From the NCBI GenBank assembly GCA_964406375.1, contig CAYORM010000027.1, positions 1 through 35,416 on the forward strand: 35,416 bases of DNA, given 5' to 3'. This DNA comes from CAYORM01 sp964406375 (GTDB lineage Bacteria > Pseudomonadota > Alphaproteobacteria > DSM-16000 > Inquilinaceae). Both the position numbers and the translations under genes were made by a program. This document shows positions 8,250 through 17,430 of this stretch, piece by piece. The notes beneath the pieces were generated by a model, which worked only from the letters and a program-made list of their open reading frames with translations, did not search any database and was not told the DNA's origin. Every line of letters begins with the position of its first letter. Positions within the stretch are counted from its first letter, which is position 1.

Positions 8250-9254
8250 ATGGCACCCCGAGCATTCGACTGTATCGAAGGCCATACCGCCGGCATGCCG
8301 GTCCGGCTGGTCATCTCTGGCCAACCGGAGCTGACGGCCGCCACCCAGAGTGCCCGCCGGATGGAGTTCCTGGCGGCGCATGACTGGATCCGCACCGCGC
8401 TGATGTGCGAGCCGCGCGGCCACGAGATGATGTCGGGGGCGATGCTGACACCCCCGACCCGGCCCGATTGCGACACCGGCATCCTCTATCTCGAGACCTC
8501 GGGCTGCATCCCGATGTGCGGCCACGCCACGATCGGCGCCGTCACCTTCATGATCGAGCGCGGCCTCGTCAGCCCGCAGCGACCGGGCGAGGTGTGGCTC
8601 GACACGCCGGCGGGCGTGGTGAAGGCGGCCTATGAGATGGAGGGCGGGAAGGTCGTCCGGGTGCGGTTCAGCAACGTGCCGTCCTTCCTCTATGCGCGCG
8701 ATGTTGAGCTCGACCATCCCGATCTCGGGCGGATCCGTTTCGACATCGCCTATGGCGGCAATTTCTATCCGATCGTCGAGCCGCAGGAGAATTTCCGCGA
8801 CTGCGCCGACTACACGCCCGAGACGCTGCGGCAGATGGCGCAGACGCTCGTCCGCCTCCTGCCCGAGGTGTGCGAGATCGTCCATCCCGAGGATCCGACG
8901 ATCCGCGGCGCCCATCACACCATGTGGTGCGGCGCGCCGACCGTGCCGGAGGCCGACGGGCGCGGCGTGGTGATCGCCACGCCGAAGATCATCGACCGCT
9001 CGCCCTGCGGCACGGGGACCTCGGCGCGCGTTGCGCAGCGGGCGGCGCGCGGCCTTCTCGCCGAGGGCGAGCGCTTCGTCCATGAGAGCCTGATCGGCAC
9101 GACCTTCATCGGTCGGGTGGAGGCGCGGACCCGCCTCGTTTCAGGGCTGGAGGCGGTGGTGCCGAGTGTCGAAGGCTCGGCCTATATCACGGGCCTGTCG
9201 ACCCATTTCGTCGATCCGGACCATCCCTTCGCGGCAGGGTTCCTCACCGCGTGA
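8250..9254 (+). CDS. Proline racemase-family enzyme, Cys/Cys type (hydroxyproline epimerase-like)
   Basis: This is a 334-residue cofactor-independent enzyme of the proline racemase superfamily. Both catalytic cysteines are present: C90 in IPMCGHATIG and C253 in DRSPCGTGTSAR. In this superfamily a Cys/Cys pair goes with two-base racemases/epimerases (proline racemase, 4-hydroxyproline 2-epimerase), not the Cys/Thr trans-3-hydroxyproline dehydratases. It is the last gene of the Liv-type operon and is followed by a strong terminator, so it probably acts on the imported substrate. AAAGG lies upstream of ATG 8250. It is the most diverged of three paralogues here. Substrate is unproven. Confidence 0.88.
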   Translation: MAPRAFDCIEGHTAGMPVRLVISGQPELTAATQSARRMEFLAAHDWIRTALMCEPRGHEMMSGAMLTPPTRPDCDTGILYLETSGCIPMCGHATIGAVTFMIERGLVSPQRPGEVWLDTPAGVVKAAYEMEGGKVVRVRFSNVPSFLYARDVELDHPDLGRIRFDIAYGGNFYPIVEPQENFRDCADYTPETLRQMAQTLVRLLPEVCEIVHPEDPTIRGAHHTMWCGAPTVPEADGRGVVIATPKIIDRSPCGTGTSARVAQRAARGLLAEGERFVHESLIGTTFIGRVEARTRLVSGLEAVVPSVEGSAYITGLSTHFVDPDHPFAAGFLTA

Positions 9255-9265
9255 CCCGCAGATGC

Positions 9266-9300
9266 GGGGCCGGCGCCGGATCATCTCCGGCGCCGGCCCC
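9266..9300. terminator. Bidirectional terminator between convergent operons
   Basis: A perfect 14-bp stem GGGGCCGGCGCCGG (9266-9279) / CCGGCGCCGGCCCC (9287-9300) with the 7-nt loop ATCATCT, sitting in the 51-base gap between convergent genes. TTGT follows on the plus strand. It should stop both the Liv-type operon and the polar amino-acid transporter operon. Confidence 0.75.
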
Positions 9301-9305
9301 TTGTC

Positions 9306-10340
9306 TCAGATCGCCCGCAGCCAGGTGTCGGCCACGGTGTAGCCCTCGGGGAAGGGGTCGCTCGGATCCAGCCCATGCTGGGAGATATGGGTGATCCAGG
9401 CACGCCCGGTCACCGACGGGATGATCGCGTCATAGCCGCCGACCTTCGTGGTGCCGACGATCCGCGCGCGGAACTTCGACCCGATCACCGATTCATGGAT
9501 GAAGGTCTGGCCCTCGGCGATCTGACCCTTGGCGTGGAGGATCGACAGCCGCGCCGAGGTCCCGGTGCCGCAGGGCGACCGGTCGAGCCGCCCGGGGCGG
9601 ACGACGGTGGCATTGCGCGAGCGGATCGCGTCGCCCTCCTCAATCAGCGGACCGCAGATCGTCATGTTGGTGATGCCGGCGATGCCGGGGTTCTCGGGGT
9701 GCTGCGCCGGGAAGGCCTCGGCCGCCACCGCCTTGATCCGCTCACCGACCTCGCAGAGCTGCCGCGCCTCGTCCGGCACCAGCGAGAAGCCAAGCGTCGC
9801 CGCGTCGGCCATCACGAACGTCATGCCGCCATAGGCGACGTCGACCTTGATGGTGCCGAGCCCGGGGACGTCGAGCGGGACGTCGAGGTGATAGGCGAAG
9901 GCCGGCTGGTTGGTGAAGGTGACGCTCTCGACCTTGCCGTCACGGCACTGGCACTCGACCTGGATCAGCCCGGCGGGCGCCTCGAGCGTCAGCCGGGTGA
10001 CGGGTTCCTGCATCGGCAGGATGCCGGTTTCGAGCAGAACGGTCGCGACGCAGATGGTGTTGGATCCGGACATCGGCGGGTATTCCGTCGATTCCATGAT
10101 GATGTAGCCCATCGCCGCGTCCGGATGGCAGGCGGGCACCAGGACGTTGGTGTTGTTGACCGCCATGCCCCGCGGCTCGAACAGCACCAGCTTGCGGAAG
10201 CCGTCGATCTCCCGCTCCATCGCCTGCATCTTCTCGAACACGGTCGCGCCCTTGAGCGGCGGGACACCGCCCGTGATCACGTTGCCGACCTCGCCCTCGC
10301 AATGGCAGCCGACGACGGTGAAGGTTCTGCTCCAACGCAT
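9306..10340 (-). CDS. Proline racemase-family enzyme, Ser/Cys type (first of two)
   Basis: This 344-residue member of the superfamily has its first catalytic position as Ser (S91 in PPMSGSNTICVATV) and its second as Cys (C257 in DRSPCGTGTSAR). Ser/Cys members have been linked to hydroxyproline epimerisation and related chemistry, so epimerase or dehydratase activity is possible. It is the last gene of the operon encoding a polar amino-acid importer, 35 nt after a permease gene. It closely resembles the third paralogue at 24227 (shared start MRW, CEGE, EPRG, SGSN, DRSPCGTG), which suggests duplication within the regulon. The start ATG 10340 has GAGGAAC nearby upstream. Confidence 0.88.
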   Translation of the reverse strand: MRWSRTFTVVGCHCEGEVGNVITGGVPPLKGATVFEKMQAMEREIDGFRKLVLFEPRGMAVNNTNVLVPACHPDAAMGYIIMESTEYPPMSGSNTICVATVLLETGILPMQEPVTRLTLEAPAGLIQVECQCRDGKVESVTFTNQPAFAYHLDVPLDVPGLGTIKVDVAYGGMTFVMADAATLGFSLVPDEARQLCEVGERIKAVAAEAFPAQHPENPGIAGITNMTICGPLIEEGDAIRSRNATVVRPGRLDRSPCGTGTSARLSILHAKGQIAEGQTFIHESVIGSKFRARIVGTTKVGGYDAIIPSVTGRAWITHISQHGLDPSDPFPEGYTVADTWLRAI

Positions 10341-10375
10341 GTGCTGGTGTTCCTCGAGAGAAGCGGGCGGTTCGG

Positions 10376-11044
10376 TCAGCTGCCGATCCGGCCCAGGATG
10401 CGGAGCTCGACGCGGTTGACGAGCCGCGTCAGGGCGAAGCCGACGACGAAGTACATCAGGGCGGCCACGGTCAGGACCTCGACCGGGCGGGCGGTGTAGT
10501 TCGAGATGTTCTGCGCCGTGAACATCAGCTCCACCATGCCGACCGCCGAGACCAGGGCGCTCTCCTTGAAGAGGCTCACGGTGTTCGACAGCAGGTTCGG
10601 CACGGCCCGGATGATCGCCTGCGGGGCGATGACGTAGCGCGCGGTGATCGCCGGCGACAGGCCGAGCGCGCGGCAGGCGTCATACTGGTCCTGCCCCACC
10701 GATTTCAACGCCGACCGGAACGTCTCGGCCGTCACCGCGGCGGTGAACAGCGTCAGCGCGATGACCGAGGACACGAAGGCGCCGAGTTCGACCCCGATCA
10801 GGATCGGCAGGCAGAAGAACACCCAGAACAGCGTGATCAGCACCGGCACGCTGCGGATCACCTCGACATAGGTCGCCGCTACAGCCTGCAACAGGCGCAC
10901 GCGCGAGGTCCGGGCCAGCGCCAGGACGAGGCCGAGCGGCGTGCCGAGAACCGCGCAGATCACGCTGAGCTGGAGGGTGACGAAAAGGCCGTGGATCAGC
11001 GCGTCGCGGAAGGTCCAGATGACCGAGAAATCGAGATTGTCCAT
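10376..11044 (-). CDS. Polar amino-acid ABC transporter permease (HisM/GlnP type)
   Basis: This 222-residue membrane protein has about five transmembrane segments. It has the PAAT-family EAA loop ETFRSALKSVGQDQYDACRALGL and the conserved VIRSVPVLITLFWVFF segment. It forms the translocation pore with the other permease, whose gene ends 6 nt upstream in the transcript. It lies between the permease partner and the Ser/Cys proline-racemase gene in one minus-strand operon. Confidence 0.92.
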   Translation of the reverse strand: MDNLDFSVIWTFRDALIHGLFVTLQLSVICAVLGTPLGLVLALARTSRVRLLQAVAATYVEVIRSVPVLITLFWVFFCLPILIGVELGAFVSSVIALTLFTAAVTAETFRSALKSVGQDQYDACRALGLSPAITARYVIAPQAIIRAVPNLLSNTVSLFKESALVSAVGMVELMFTAQNISNYTARPVEVLTVAALMYFVVGFALTRLVNRVELRILGRIGS

Positions 11045-11050
11045 GGCCGC

Positions 11051-11716
11051 TCACGCACCCTTGAGGCGTTCGCTGCGCCGCTCGACATAGGTGGCCAGGC
11101 GGCCGAAGGGCAGCGCCACCGCGAGATAGAAGAGTGCGACGAAGGTGTAGGTCTCGATCGGCCGGTAGGTCTGTGTCGACAGCATCTTGCCGGCGTACAT
11201 CAGCTCGTTGACGCCGACGAGCGCGACCAGCGAGCTCTGCTGGAAGATGCCGATGGCATTGGTGATCAGCACTGGCACTGCGCCGCGCAGCGCCTGCGGC
11301 AGCACCACATAGATCGTGCGCGTGACGGGGCCGAGACCGAGCGCCACCGAGGCATCGTGCTGCGCCCGCGGGATTGCCTGGATCGACGCGCGGAACGCCT
11401 CGCCGTTGAAGGCCGACTGGTTCATCCCGAGGATGACGATCCCCATGAAGACCGGCGGCCAGAAGACGTCGAACAGCATCGGCACGCAGAAGAAGAACCA
11501 GACGACCTGGATCAGCACCGGCGTGCAGCGGAAGAAATCGATATAGGCCCGCGCCAGTACGCGCAGCGGGGCGATCGGGCAGAGCGTCAGCAGCGCGAGG
11601 GCGAAGCCGGCGACGATGCCGATGATGTTCGCCCACAGCGTCAGCTCAAGCGTGACCAGCAGGCCCTGCGCCAGGGACGGCCATGCATTGACGATATAAT
11701 AGAAGTCGAAGCTCAT
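11051..11716 (-). CDS. Polar amino-acid ABC transporter permease, second subunit
   Basis: This 221-residue permease begins MSFDFYYIVNAWPSLAQGLL, with the EAA loop EAFRASIQAIPRAQHDASVA and FFRCTPVLIQVVWFFF typical of HisQ/GltJ-like subunits. The ATG at 11716 overlaps the stop codon of the ATPase gene upstream in the operon (ATGA), so the two are translationally coupled. It partners the 10376-11044 permease. Confidence 0.92.
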   Translation of the reverse strand: MSFDFYYIVNAWPSLAQGLLVTLELTLWANIIGIVAGFALALLTLCPIAPLRVLARAYIDFFRCTPVLIQVVWFFFCVPMLFDVFWPPVFMGIVILGMNQSAFNGEAFRASIQAIPRAQHDASVALGLGPVTRTIYVVLPQALRGAVPVLITNAIGIFQQSSLVALVGVNELMYAGKMLSTQTYRPIETYTFVALFYLAVALPFGRLATYVERRSERLKGA

Positions 11717-12498
11717 GGCCGCGCCACCGGCTCGACATTGGCATGGAGCACGTTGTCGACGAAGTCGCGCACGCGCTGGGCCGTCGGGCGGGTGAAGAAC
11801 TGATCGGGCGGCGCATCCTCGAGGATCCTGCCCTCGGCGCAGAAAACGACGCGGGTCGCGATGCGCCGGGCGAACCACATGTCATGGGTCACGATCATCA
11901 TCGGCATGCCGGCTTCGGCCAGCTCGATGATCATCTGCTCGACCTCGTGGACCAGCTCCGGATCGAGTGCCGAGGTGACCTCGTCGAACAGCATCAGCTT
12001 CGGATCGAGCATCAGCGCGCGGGCGATGGCGACGCGCTGCTTCTGCCCGCCGGAGAGCTGGGAGGGGTACGCCTTCGCCTTGTCGGCGAGGCCGAAGCGG
12101 GACAGGAGCTCTTGCGCGCGGGCCTCGGCCTCGGCGCGCCGGACCCCGCGCGAGCGGACGGGCGCCAGCACCAGATTGCCCATGACGTCGAGATGCGGGA
12201 AGAGCGTGTAGCTCTGGAACACCATCCCGATCTGCTTCTGCACCGCGCGCTCGACGATGGTCTTGCGGCCCTCCGCCGTGATGTAGCGCTGGCCGTCGAT
12301 CGAGACGCTGCCGGCATCGATATCCTCGAGGCCCATCACGCAGCGGAGCAGCGTGCTCTTGCCGCCGCCGCTCGGGCCGATCACCACCAGCCGGTCATGC
12401 CGGGTCATGTCGAGATCGAGCCCCGACAGGACGGGGATCCGGCCGCCGCCATAACTCTTCTTCAGGCCGCGCACCGCGATGAACGGCTCATCCGGCAT
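11713..12498 (-). CDS. Polar amino-acid ABC transporter ATP-binding protein
   Basis: This 261-residue ATPase of the HisP/GlnQ type has Walker A GPSGGGKST, Q-loop GMVFQSYTLFPH, signature LSGGQKQRVAIARAL, Walker B LMLFDEVTSALDPE and switch IVTHDMWFA. I chose ATG 12498 (MPDEPFIAV) because GGGGTG lies just upstream and the length fits the family; an in-frame ATG at 12522 would add eight residues. It follows the binding-protein gene in the operon after a 111-base gap that contains a long hairpin. Confidence 0.9.
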   Translation of the reverse strand: MPDEPFIAVRGLKKSYGGGRIPVLSGLDLDMTRHDRLVVIGPSGGGKSTLLRCVMGLEDIDAGSVSIDGQRYITAEGRKTIVERAVQKQIGMVFQSYTLFPHLDVMGNLVLAPVRSRGVRRAEAEARAQELLSRFGLADKAKAYPSQLSGGQKQRVAIARALMLDPKLMLFDEVTSALDPELVHEVEQMIIELAEAGMPMMIVTHDMWFARRIATRVVFCAEGRILEDAPPDQFFTRPTAQRVRDFVDNVLHANVEPVARP

Positions 12499-12550
12499 CT
12501 TCACCCCGTCATCGTCACGCATCAGCGGAGACGCGCCCCCCAATTGAGCG

Positions 12551-12591
12551 GCCGGGGCGGGGCATCGTCAGCCGACCCGCCTCGCCCCGGC
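12551..12591 (-). other. Intercistronic hairpin after the binding-protein gene
   Basis: GCCGGGGCGGGG (12551-12562) pairs over 12 bp with 12580-12591, including one G-T pair, leaving a 17-nt loop. It lies between the stop codon of the binding-protein gene and the ATPase start on the minus strand. There is no T-run. As in the Liv-type operon of this window, it may raise binding-protein mRNA relative to the membrane subunits. Confidence 0.5.
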
Positions 12592-12609
12592 TGTCACATC
12601 GCCCGTCCG

Positions 12610-13434
12610 TTACTCGGCCGAACCGGCGATCGCGTCGATATAGGCCTGGCCGATCGCCTGGATCTGGCCGGTTGCCAGCCGCTCCTCGATGAAGATGTTC
12701 AGCACCTGCAGATCCGCGATCGAGGCATCGCGGCGCAGGCCGAAGCCCATGCCCTGCTTGGACAGGGCCGGCGTCGGCAGCAGCAGCGTCCAGCGGTCAT
12801 GATCGGTCGCCGCGAACATCATCGAGGTGTCGCTGTCGTCCACCAGGACGTCGGCGCGGCGCGAGGACAGAGCCAGACGCGTTGCATCCACGTCGGGCAG
12901 GCGCATGATCTCGGCATGCTCGACCAGCGCGGTCAGCGTCTGGTCCTGGGCGGTGCCGGACATCACCGTCAGCACGACGCCTTCCTTATCCACATCGGCC
13001 AGCCCGACTACCTCGTCCGGCAGCTTCGGATTGTCGGCGTCGAAGACGAAGGCGATTTCGTAGTGCCAGGCGGGCTCGCTGAAGGCCACCGCCATCGCCC
13101 GACGCGGCGTCCGGTTCAGCGCCAGCGACAGGTCCCACCGGCCCGCCTGCAGGCCCGCCACGATGTTGTCCCAAGTCGTGTCGACCATCTCGACCTCGAC
13201 CCCGAGGACGGTCTCGCCGAACTCGCGGCACAGGTCGACGAAGGTGCCGCTATACTCGCCGGTCAGCGGGTCGCGGATCACGTGCGGCGGCGCCGCCGCC
13301 ACGCCGCAGCGCAGGACGCCGCGGCTCTGGATGTCTTGCCAGTAGCCCGTATCGTCCTGGGCCTGTGCGACGGACGCGGTGGCCATGAGGGCGGCGGCCC
13401 CCATGATCGCAGCGAAGATTCCCGTTGTGCGCAT
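12610..13434 (-). CDS. Polar amino-acid ABC transporter, periplasmic binding protein
   Basis: This 274-residue family 3 solute-binding protein begins MRTTGIFAAIMGAAALMATA and has a signal peptide cut near AQA-QDD. The mature domain has the family pattern RGVLRCGVAAAPPHV, FVDLCREFGETVLG and AGRWDLSLALNRTPRR. It delivers a polar or cyclic amino acid to the permeases encoded downstream on the same strand. The start ATG 13434 is preceded by GGGGGAGAGA. The usual DxxxAxLxxR-type arginine/aspartate contacts are only partly present, so specificity is open. Transcription should begin at the divergent region 13435-13591. Confidence 0.92.
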   Translation of the reverse strand: MRTTGIFAAIMGAAALMATASVAQAQDDTGYWQDIQSRGVLRCGVAAAPPHVIRDPLTGEYSGTFVDLCREFGETVLGVEVEMVDTTWDNIVAGLQAGRWDLSLALNRTPRRAMAVAFSEPAWHYEIAFVFDADNPKLPDEVVGLADVDKEGVVLTVMSGTAQDQTLTALVEHAEIMRLPDVDATRLALSSRRADVLVDDSDTSMMFAATDHDRWTLLLPTPALSKQGMGFGLRRDASIADLQVLNIFIEERLATGQIQAIGQAYIDAIAGSAE

Positions 13435-13473
13435 CGATCTCTCTCCCCCAGCGCTCGAAGGACGCGGGCACTC

Positions 13474-13499
13474 TGTCGACACATTGTCGGTAATGTCAA
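13474..13499 (-). promoter_or_regulatory. Promoter with tandem GntR-type operator (site 2)
   Basis: On the minus strand TTGACA (reverse complement of 13494-13499) is a good -35 box for the polar amino-acid transporter operon. The region downstream of it contains a weaker box TGTCGGTA (13485-13492) and the full palindrome TGTCGACA (13474-13481). The cores at 13475 and 13486 are 11 bp apart, the same geometry as the other three sites. The -10 box is not clear. Confidence 0.58.
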
Positions 13500-13517
13500 T
13501 CGGCTTCTCATGGCGCC

Positions 13518-13574
13518 TTGACAGCCGCTATCACAGCCCCCTACCGTCCGCGCGTTGTCGACAAATGGTCGACT
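13518..13574 (+). promoter_or_regulatory. Promoter with tandem GntR-type operator (site 3)
   Basis: TTGACA (13518-13523) with a weak CTACCG about 17 nt later forms a candidate promoter for the hyuA operon. Two perfect GTCGAC cores (13557-13562, inside TGTCGACA, and 13568-13573) lie 11 bp apart around the expected transcription start, a classic repressor position. This is the most symmetrical operator pair of the four. The second core lies directly before the AAGGGAGAGG ribosome binding region of hyuA. Confidence 0.6.
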
Positions 13575-13591
13575 TTAAGGGAGAGGGCCGG

Positions 13592-15673
13592 ATGGGACGG
13601 GTGCGGATCGGCGTCGACATCGGCGGAACCTTCACCGATCTCGTGCTCCTAGACGATCGCGGACGCACGCTGTTCACCAAGGTCGCGTCCACTCCGGCGC
13701 AGCCGGAGCAGGCGGTCCTGACAGGGCTGCGGCAGATCATCGAAGAGGCCGGGGTCGGCACCGCCGACGTGATCGAGGTGCTGCACGGCACGACCGTCGG
13801 CTCCAACGCGCTGCTGCAGCGGATCGGCGCGCGTTGCGGGCTGATCACGACGCGGGGCTTCCGCGACGTGCTGGAGATCGGTCGGGTACGCACGCCGACC
13901 ATGTTTGACCTGAGCTGGGAGAAGCCCGAGCCGCTGATCCCGCGCCGCTATCGGATGGAGATCGACGAGCGGACGACCGCCTCGGGAGAGATACTGAAGA
14001 CGGTCGATGCGGAAGAGATCGCTCGCATCGGCGCCTTCTTCGCCAGCGAAGGGATCGAGTCGGTCGCGATCTGCCTGCTCAACTCCTACCGCAATCCCAC
14101 GAATGAGGAGCGGGCGGCGGCGATCTTCGCCGAACGCTTCCCCGACATCCCGGTCACCGCCTCGGTCGCCGTGCTGCCGGAGATCCGTGAATACGAGCGG
14201 ACCTCCACCACCGCGGTCAACGCCTATGTCCTGCCGGTGCTGCGCTCCTATCTCGAGCGCCTCGAGGGCGGGCTGCGGAGCATGGGCATCACCGCGCCGC
14301 TGCTCGTCTCCAACTCCAATGGCGGGCTGTCGACGGCGCGGGTCGCGCAGGACCGGCCGGTCTTCTTCATCTCCTCTGGCCGGTCGGCCGGGGTCGTCGG
14401 CGCCGGGCGGCTGGGCGCGGCGCTGGATGAACAGGACATCGTCGTCTTCGACATGGGCGGGACCACCGCCTCCGCCTCGCTGATCCATCGCGGCCGGCTC
14501 GCCCGGACGAATGAGTACGAGTTCCGTGCCGGCATCTCGACCCCGAGCCGCTTCATCAAGGCGGGCGGCTATCTGATGCGGGTGCCGACGGTCGACGTCG
14601 CCGAGGTCGGCAGCGGGGCCGGCTCGATCGCCCATATCGATGCGGGCGGGCTGCTGCATGTCGGCCCGGTCTCGGCCGGCGCCGATCCGGGGCCGGTCTG
14701 CTACGGGATCGGCGGCACGCGGCCCACGGTGACCGATGCCAATGTGCTGCTCGGCTTCTTGCCGTCGGCTCTGGCCGGCGGGACGCTCCGCCTCGATGTC
14801 GAGGGTGCCCGCGCGGCCATCGACCGGGAACTCGCCACCCCGCTCGGCCTGTCGGTCGAGGAAGCGGCGGTGGGTGTCCGCGAGGTCGTCAACATCAACA
14901 TGGCGCGGGCGATCAAGGCCGTGACGGTCGAGCGCGGTGTCGATCCGCGTGACTTCGCCCTTCTGGCCTTCGGTGGTTCGGGGCCGGTCCATGCCTGCGA
15001 TCTGGCGCGGGCGCTCGGGATCCGGCGGGTGATCTTCCCCAACGCACCGGGGGTGTTCACCGCCATGGGCATGCTGGCCGGCAGTATCGAGCGGCACTTC
15101 CTGCGGGCCTGGCCGGGGCTTCTGCACGCGCTGGACATCGGGGCACTGAACGCCGCGATTGCGGAGCTGCGTGCCGAGGCCGTGGCTGCGCTGGCCGAGG
15201 AAGGCTATGACGAGGACCATATCGATCATCTCTTCGAGATCGATCTCCGCTTCCGGGGCCAGGATTCCGAGCTGCCGATCCCGCTGCCCGGCACGCTGAC
15301 CCAGGCCGATCGCGACGGGCTGAGGTCCGCCTTTCTCGACGCCTATCGTGAGATGTACGGCTACGCCTCGACCGACCAGGTGGAGAGCGTCAACATCAGG
15401 CTGCGGGCGAGCGGCATCAGCGCCCATACGCTCGACTTCGCCTCGCTCCAGGGGGCGCAGCCGGCAACGGCCGCCGCTGCACCGGAGACCCGGCGGGTCT
15501 TCTTCGATCGCACGGTCGGCTGGTGTGAGACGCCCGTCGTCCAGCGCTCCGGTTTCACCGGCTCGGCCGAAGGGCCGATCATCCTGCAGAGCGCCGACAC
15601 CACTGTCGTCGTGCCGCCCGGTGCACGGGTCGCCATCGACGCGCTCGGCAACCTCGTCGCGACGCTCGACTGA
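13592..15673 (+). CDS. hyuA: Hydantoinase/oxoprolinase family, subunit A
   Basis: This 693-residue HyuA-type protein begins with an actin-like ATP-binding motif RIGVDIGGTFTDLVL (residues 4-18) and continues through Hydantoinase_A N- and C-terminal domains. FDMGGTTA forms the second phosphate loop near residue 290, followed by the family stretch VERGVDPRDFALLAFGGSGP. With subunit B it forms ATP-dependent enzymes such as N-methylhydantoinase, 5-oxoprolinase and acetone carboxylase, which activate a carbonyl or open an amide ring. I chose ATG 13592 for the GGGAGAGG site and the expected family N-terminus. Its setting with proline-racemase paralogues and amino-acid importers favours a lactam or cyclic amino-acid substrate; this is inference. 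Confidence 0.92.
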   Translation: MGRVRIGVDIGGTFTDLVLLDDRGRTLFTKVASTPAQPEQAVLTGLRQIIEEAGVGTADVIEVLHGTTVGSNALLQRIGARCGLITTRGFRDVLEIGRVRTPTMFDLSWEKPEPLIPRRYRMEIDERTTASGEILKTVDAEEIARIGAFFASEGIESVAICLLNSYRNPTNEERAAAIFAERFPDIPVTASVAVLPEIREYERTSTTAVNAYVLPVLRSYLERLEGGLRSMGITAPLLVSNSNGGLSTARVAQDRPVFFISSGRSAGVVGAGRLGAALDEQDIVVFDMGGTTASASLIHRGRLARTNEYEFRAGISTPSRFIKAGGYLMRVPTVDVAEVGSGAGSIAHIDAGGLLHVGPVSAGADPGPVCYGIGGTRPTVTDANVLLGFLPSALAGGTLRLDVEGARAAIDRELATPLGLSVEEAAVGVREVVNINMARAIKAVTVERGVDPRDFALLAFGGSGPVHACDLARALGIRRVIFPNAPGVFTAMGMLAGSIERHFLRAWPGLLHALDIGALNAAIAELRAEAVAALAEEGYDEDHIDHLFEIDLRFRGQDSELPIPLPGTLTQADRDGLRSAFLDAYREMYGYASTDQVESVNIRLRASGISAHTLDFASLQGAQPATAAAAPETRRVFFDRTVGWCETPVVQRSGFTGSAEGPIILQSADTTVVVPPGARVAIDALGNLVATLD

Positions 15674-15693
15674 GACATCGAAAGGCCCCGATC

Positions 15694-17430
15694 ATGGCCC
15701 CGCGCCGCACGGATCCCATCACGTTCGCCGTCATCAAGAACGCGCTCGATACGATCGTGGATGACATGGCCTATGCGGTCATGCGCACCGCCCGGTCGTC
15801 GATCGTCCGCGACGTGCTCGACTATTCCGTCACGCTCTGCGACCGGCAGGGCCGCATCCTGTCCCAGGCGAAGACGGTCGCCCTGCATCTCGGCGCGGTG
15901 CCCGACGCCATGGAGGTGGTGATGAGCCGCCACGCGGCCGCGCTGCGGCCGGGTGACGTGCTCATCCTCAACGACCCCTATGAAGGCGGGATGCACCTGC
16001 CGGACATCTTCATGTTCAAGCCGATCTTCTTCGAGGACCGGCTGCAGGGCTTCGCCGTCGTCATCGCCCATCACTGCGACATGGGCGGCCGGGTGCCGGG
16101 GTCGAACGCCGCCGATTCAACGGAGATCTTCCAGGAGGGGCTGCGCATCCCGCCCTCCAAGCTCTACGAGCAGGGCCGTCCGAACGAGATGCTGTTCGAG
16201 ATCATCCGGCGCAACGTCCGCCTGCCGGATCTCGTGACCGGCGATCTCGAGGCGCAGTACGCCACCTGCAATATCGGCGAGCGCGAGATGCTGCGGCTCA
16301 TCGAGCGCTACGGCGAGGAGATGCTCGCGCTCTATTTCGACGAGCTGCTGGATTATGGCGAGCAGCTCACGCGCAAGGCGATCGCCGCTTGGCCGGACGG
16401 CACCTACAGCTTCACCGACTATATCGACGGTGACGGTTTCTCGCCGGACCCGATCCCGATCGTCTGCCGGATCACCGTGGCGGGCGACCATCTGACCGTC
16501 GATTTCAGCGGGACGTCGCCGCAGGTGCGGGGGGCGATCAACTCGACCCTCTCCTTCACCAAATCGGCGACCTACCTGTCGATCCGCTGCGCCCTCGGCG
16601 CGGACGTGCCGAACAATGCCGGCATCTATCGCTGCATCACGGTCACGGCGCCGGAGGGTTCGGTGCTCAACCCGCTGATGCCGGCGCCGGTCGCAGCCCG
16701 GGCGCTCACCGGCTATCGCGTCGTCGACACGGTGCTCGGCGTGCTGGCGCAGATCGCACCGCGCAACGTCATGGCGGCGGGTGAGGGCGGGAACACGGTC
16801 ATCGCCTTCGGCGGCTATGACCGGGTGACGCGCGAGCCCTTCATCCTCGTCGACATGATCAACGGCGCCTGGGGCGGCCGCTGGAACAAGGATGGCGTCG
16901 AAGGGGTGACGAACCCGTCGCAGAACATGTCGAACCTGCCGATCGAGACACTCGAGGCGCGCTATCCGCTGCGGATGGAAGCCTACGGGCTGATCCCGGA
17001 TTCCTGCGGCCCGGGCGAGTATCGCGGCGGCCTCGGCCTTCTGCGCGAGTATCGGCTGCTCGCCGAGGAGGCGGTGCTGCAGATCCGTGCCGACCGCCAC
17101 GACCACCGGCCCTACGGGCTGTTCGGCGGCGGGCCGGCCGCGCCGTCGCGCAACATCTTCAACCCCGGCACCGATGCGGAGATCCTGTCCAGCAAGGTGA
17201 CGCGCACCGTCGGCCGCGATGTGGTGGTGCGCCATGAGCAGGCCGGCGGCGGCGGTTATGGCGATCCGCTCAATCGCTCGCTCGACCGCATCCGCCGCGA
17301 CCTCTCCGACGGCAAGATCACGCGCGGCTATGCCGAGACCCATCACGGCGTGGTCTTCCGCGGCGAGGCGATCGACGAGGAGGCGACGGCCGCCCGGCGG
17401 GCGGCGTTGCGGGCGGAGCAGGCGGCGTGA
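15694..17430 (+). CDS. hyuB: Hydantoinase/oxoprolinase family, subunit B
   Basis: This 578-residue HyuB-type protein (Hydantoinase_B domain over nearly the full length) has family motifs RTARSSIVRDVLDYS, DVLILNDPYEGGMHLPD, VIAHHCDMGGRVPGSNA and the C-terminal GGGGYGDPLNRS. It starts 20 nt after hyuA and should form the heteromeric enzyme with it. His/Asp residues in the AHHCDMGG segment are candidate metal ligands. The 3' end overlaps the GTG start of the next gene (GTGA), so the enzyme genes are translationally coupled. Confidence 0.92.
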   Translation: MAPRRTDPITFAVIKNALDTIVDDMAYAVMRTARSSIVRDVLDYSVTLCDRQGRILSQAKTVALHLGAVPDAMEVVMSRHAAALRPGDVLILNDPYEGGMHLPDIFMFKPIFFEDRLQGFAVVIAHHCDMGGRVPGSNAADSTEIFQEGLRIPPSKLYEQGRPNEMLFEIIRRNVRLPDLVTGDLEAQYATCNIGEREMLRLIERYGEEMLALYFDELLDYGEQLTRKAIAAWPDGTYSFTDYIDGDGFSPDPIPIVCRITVAGDHLTVDFSGTSPQVRGAINSTLSFTKSATYLSIRCALGADVPNNAGIYRCITVTAPEGSVLNPLMPAPVAARALTGYRVVDTVLGVLAQIAPRNVMAAGEGGNTVIAFGGYDRVTREPFILVDMINGAWGGRWNKDGVEGVTNPSQNMSNLPIETLEARYPLRMEAYGLIPDSCGPGEYRGGLGLLREYRLLAEEAVLQIRADRHDHRPYGLFGGGPAAPSRNIFNPGTDAEILSSKVTRTVGRDVVVRHEQAGGGGYGDPLNRSLDRIRRDLSDGKITRGYAETHHGVVFRGEAIDEEATAARRAALRAEQAA

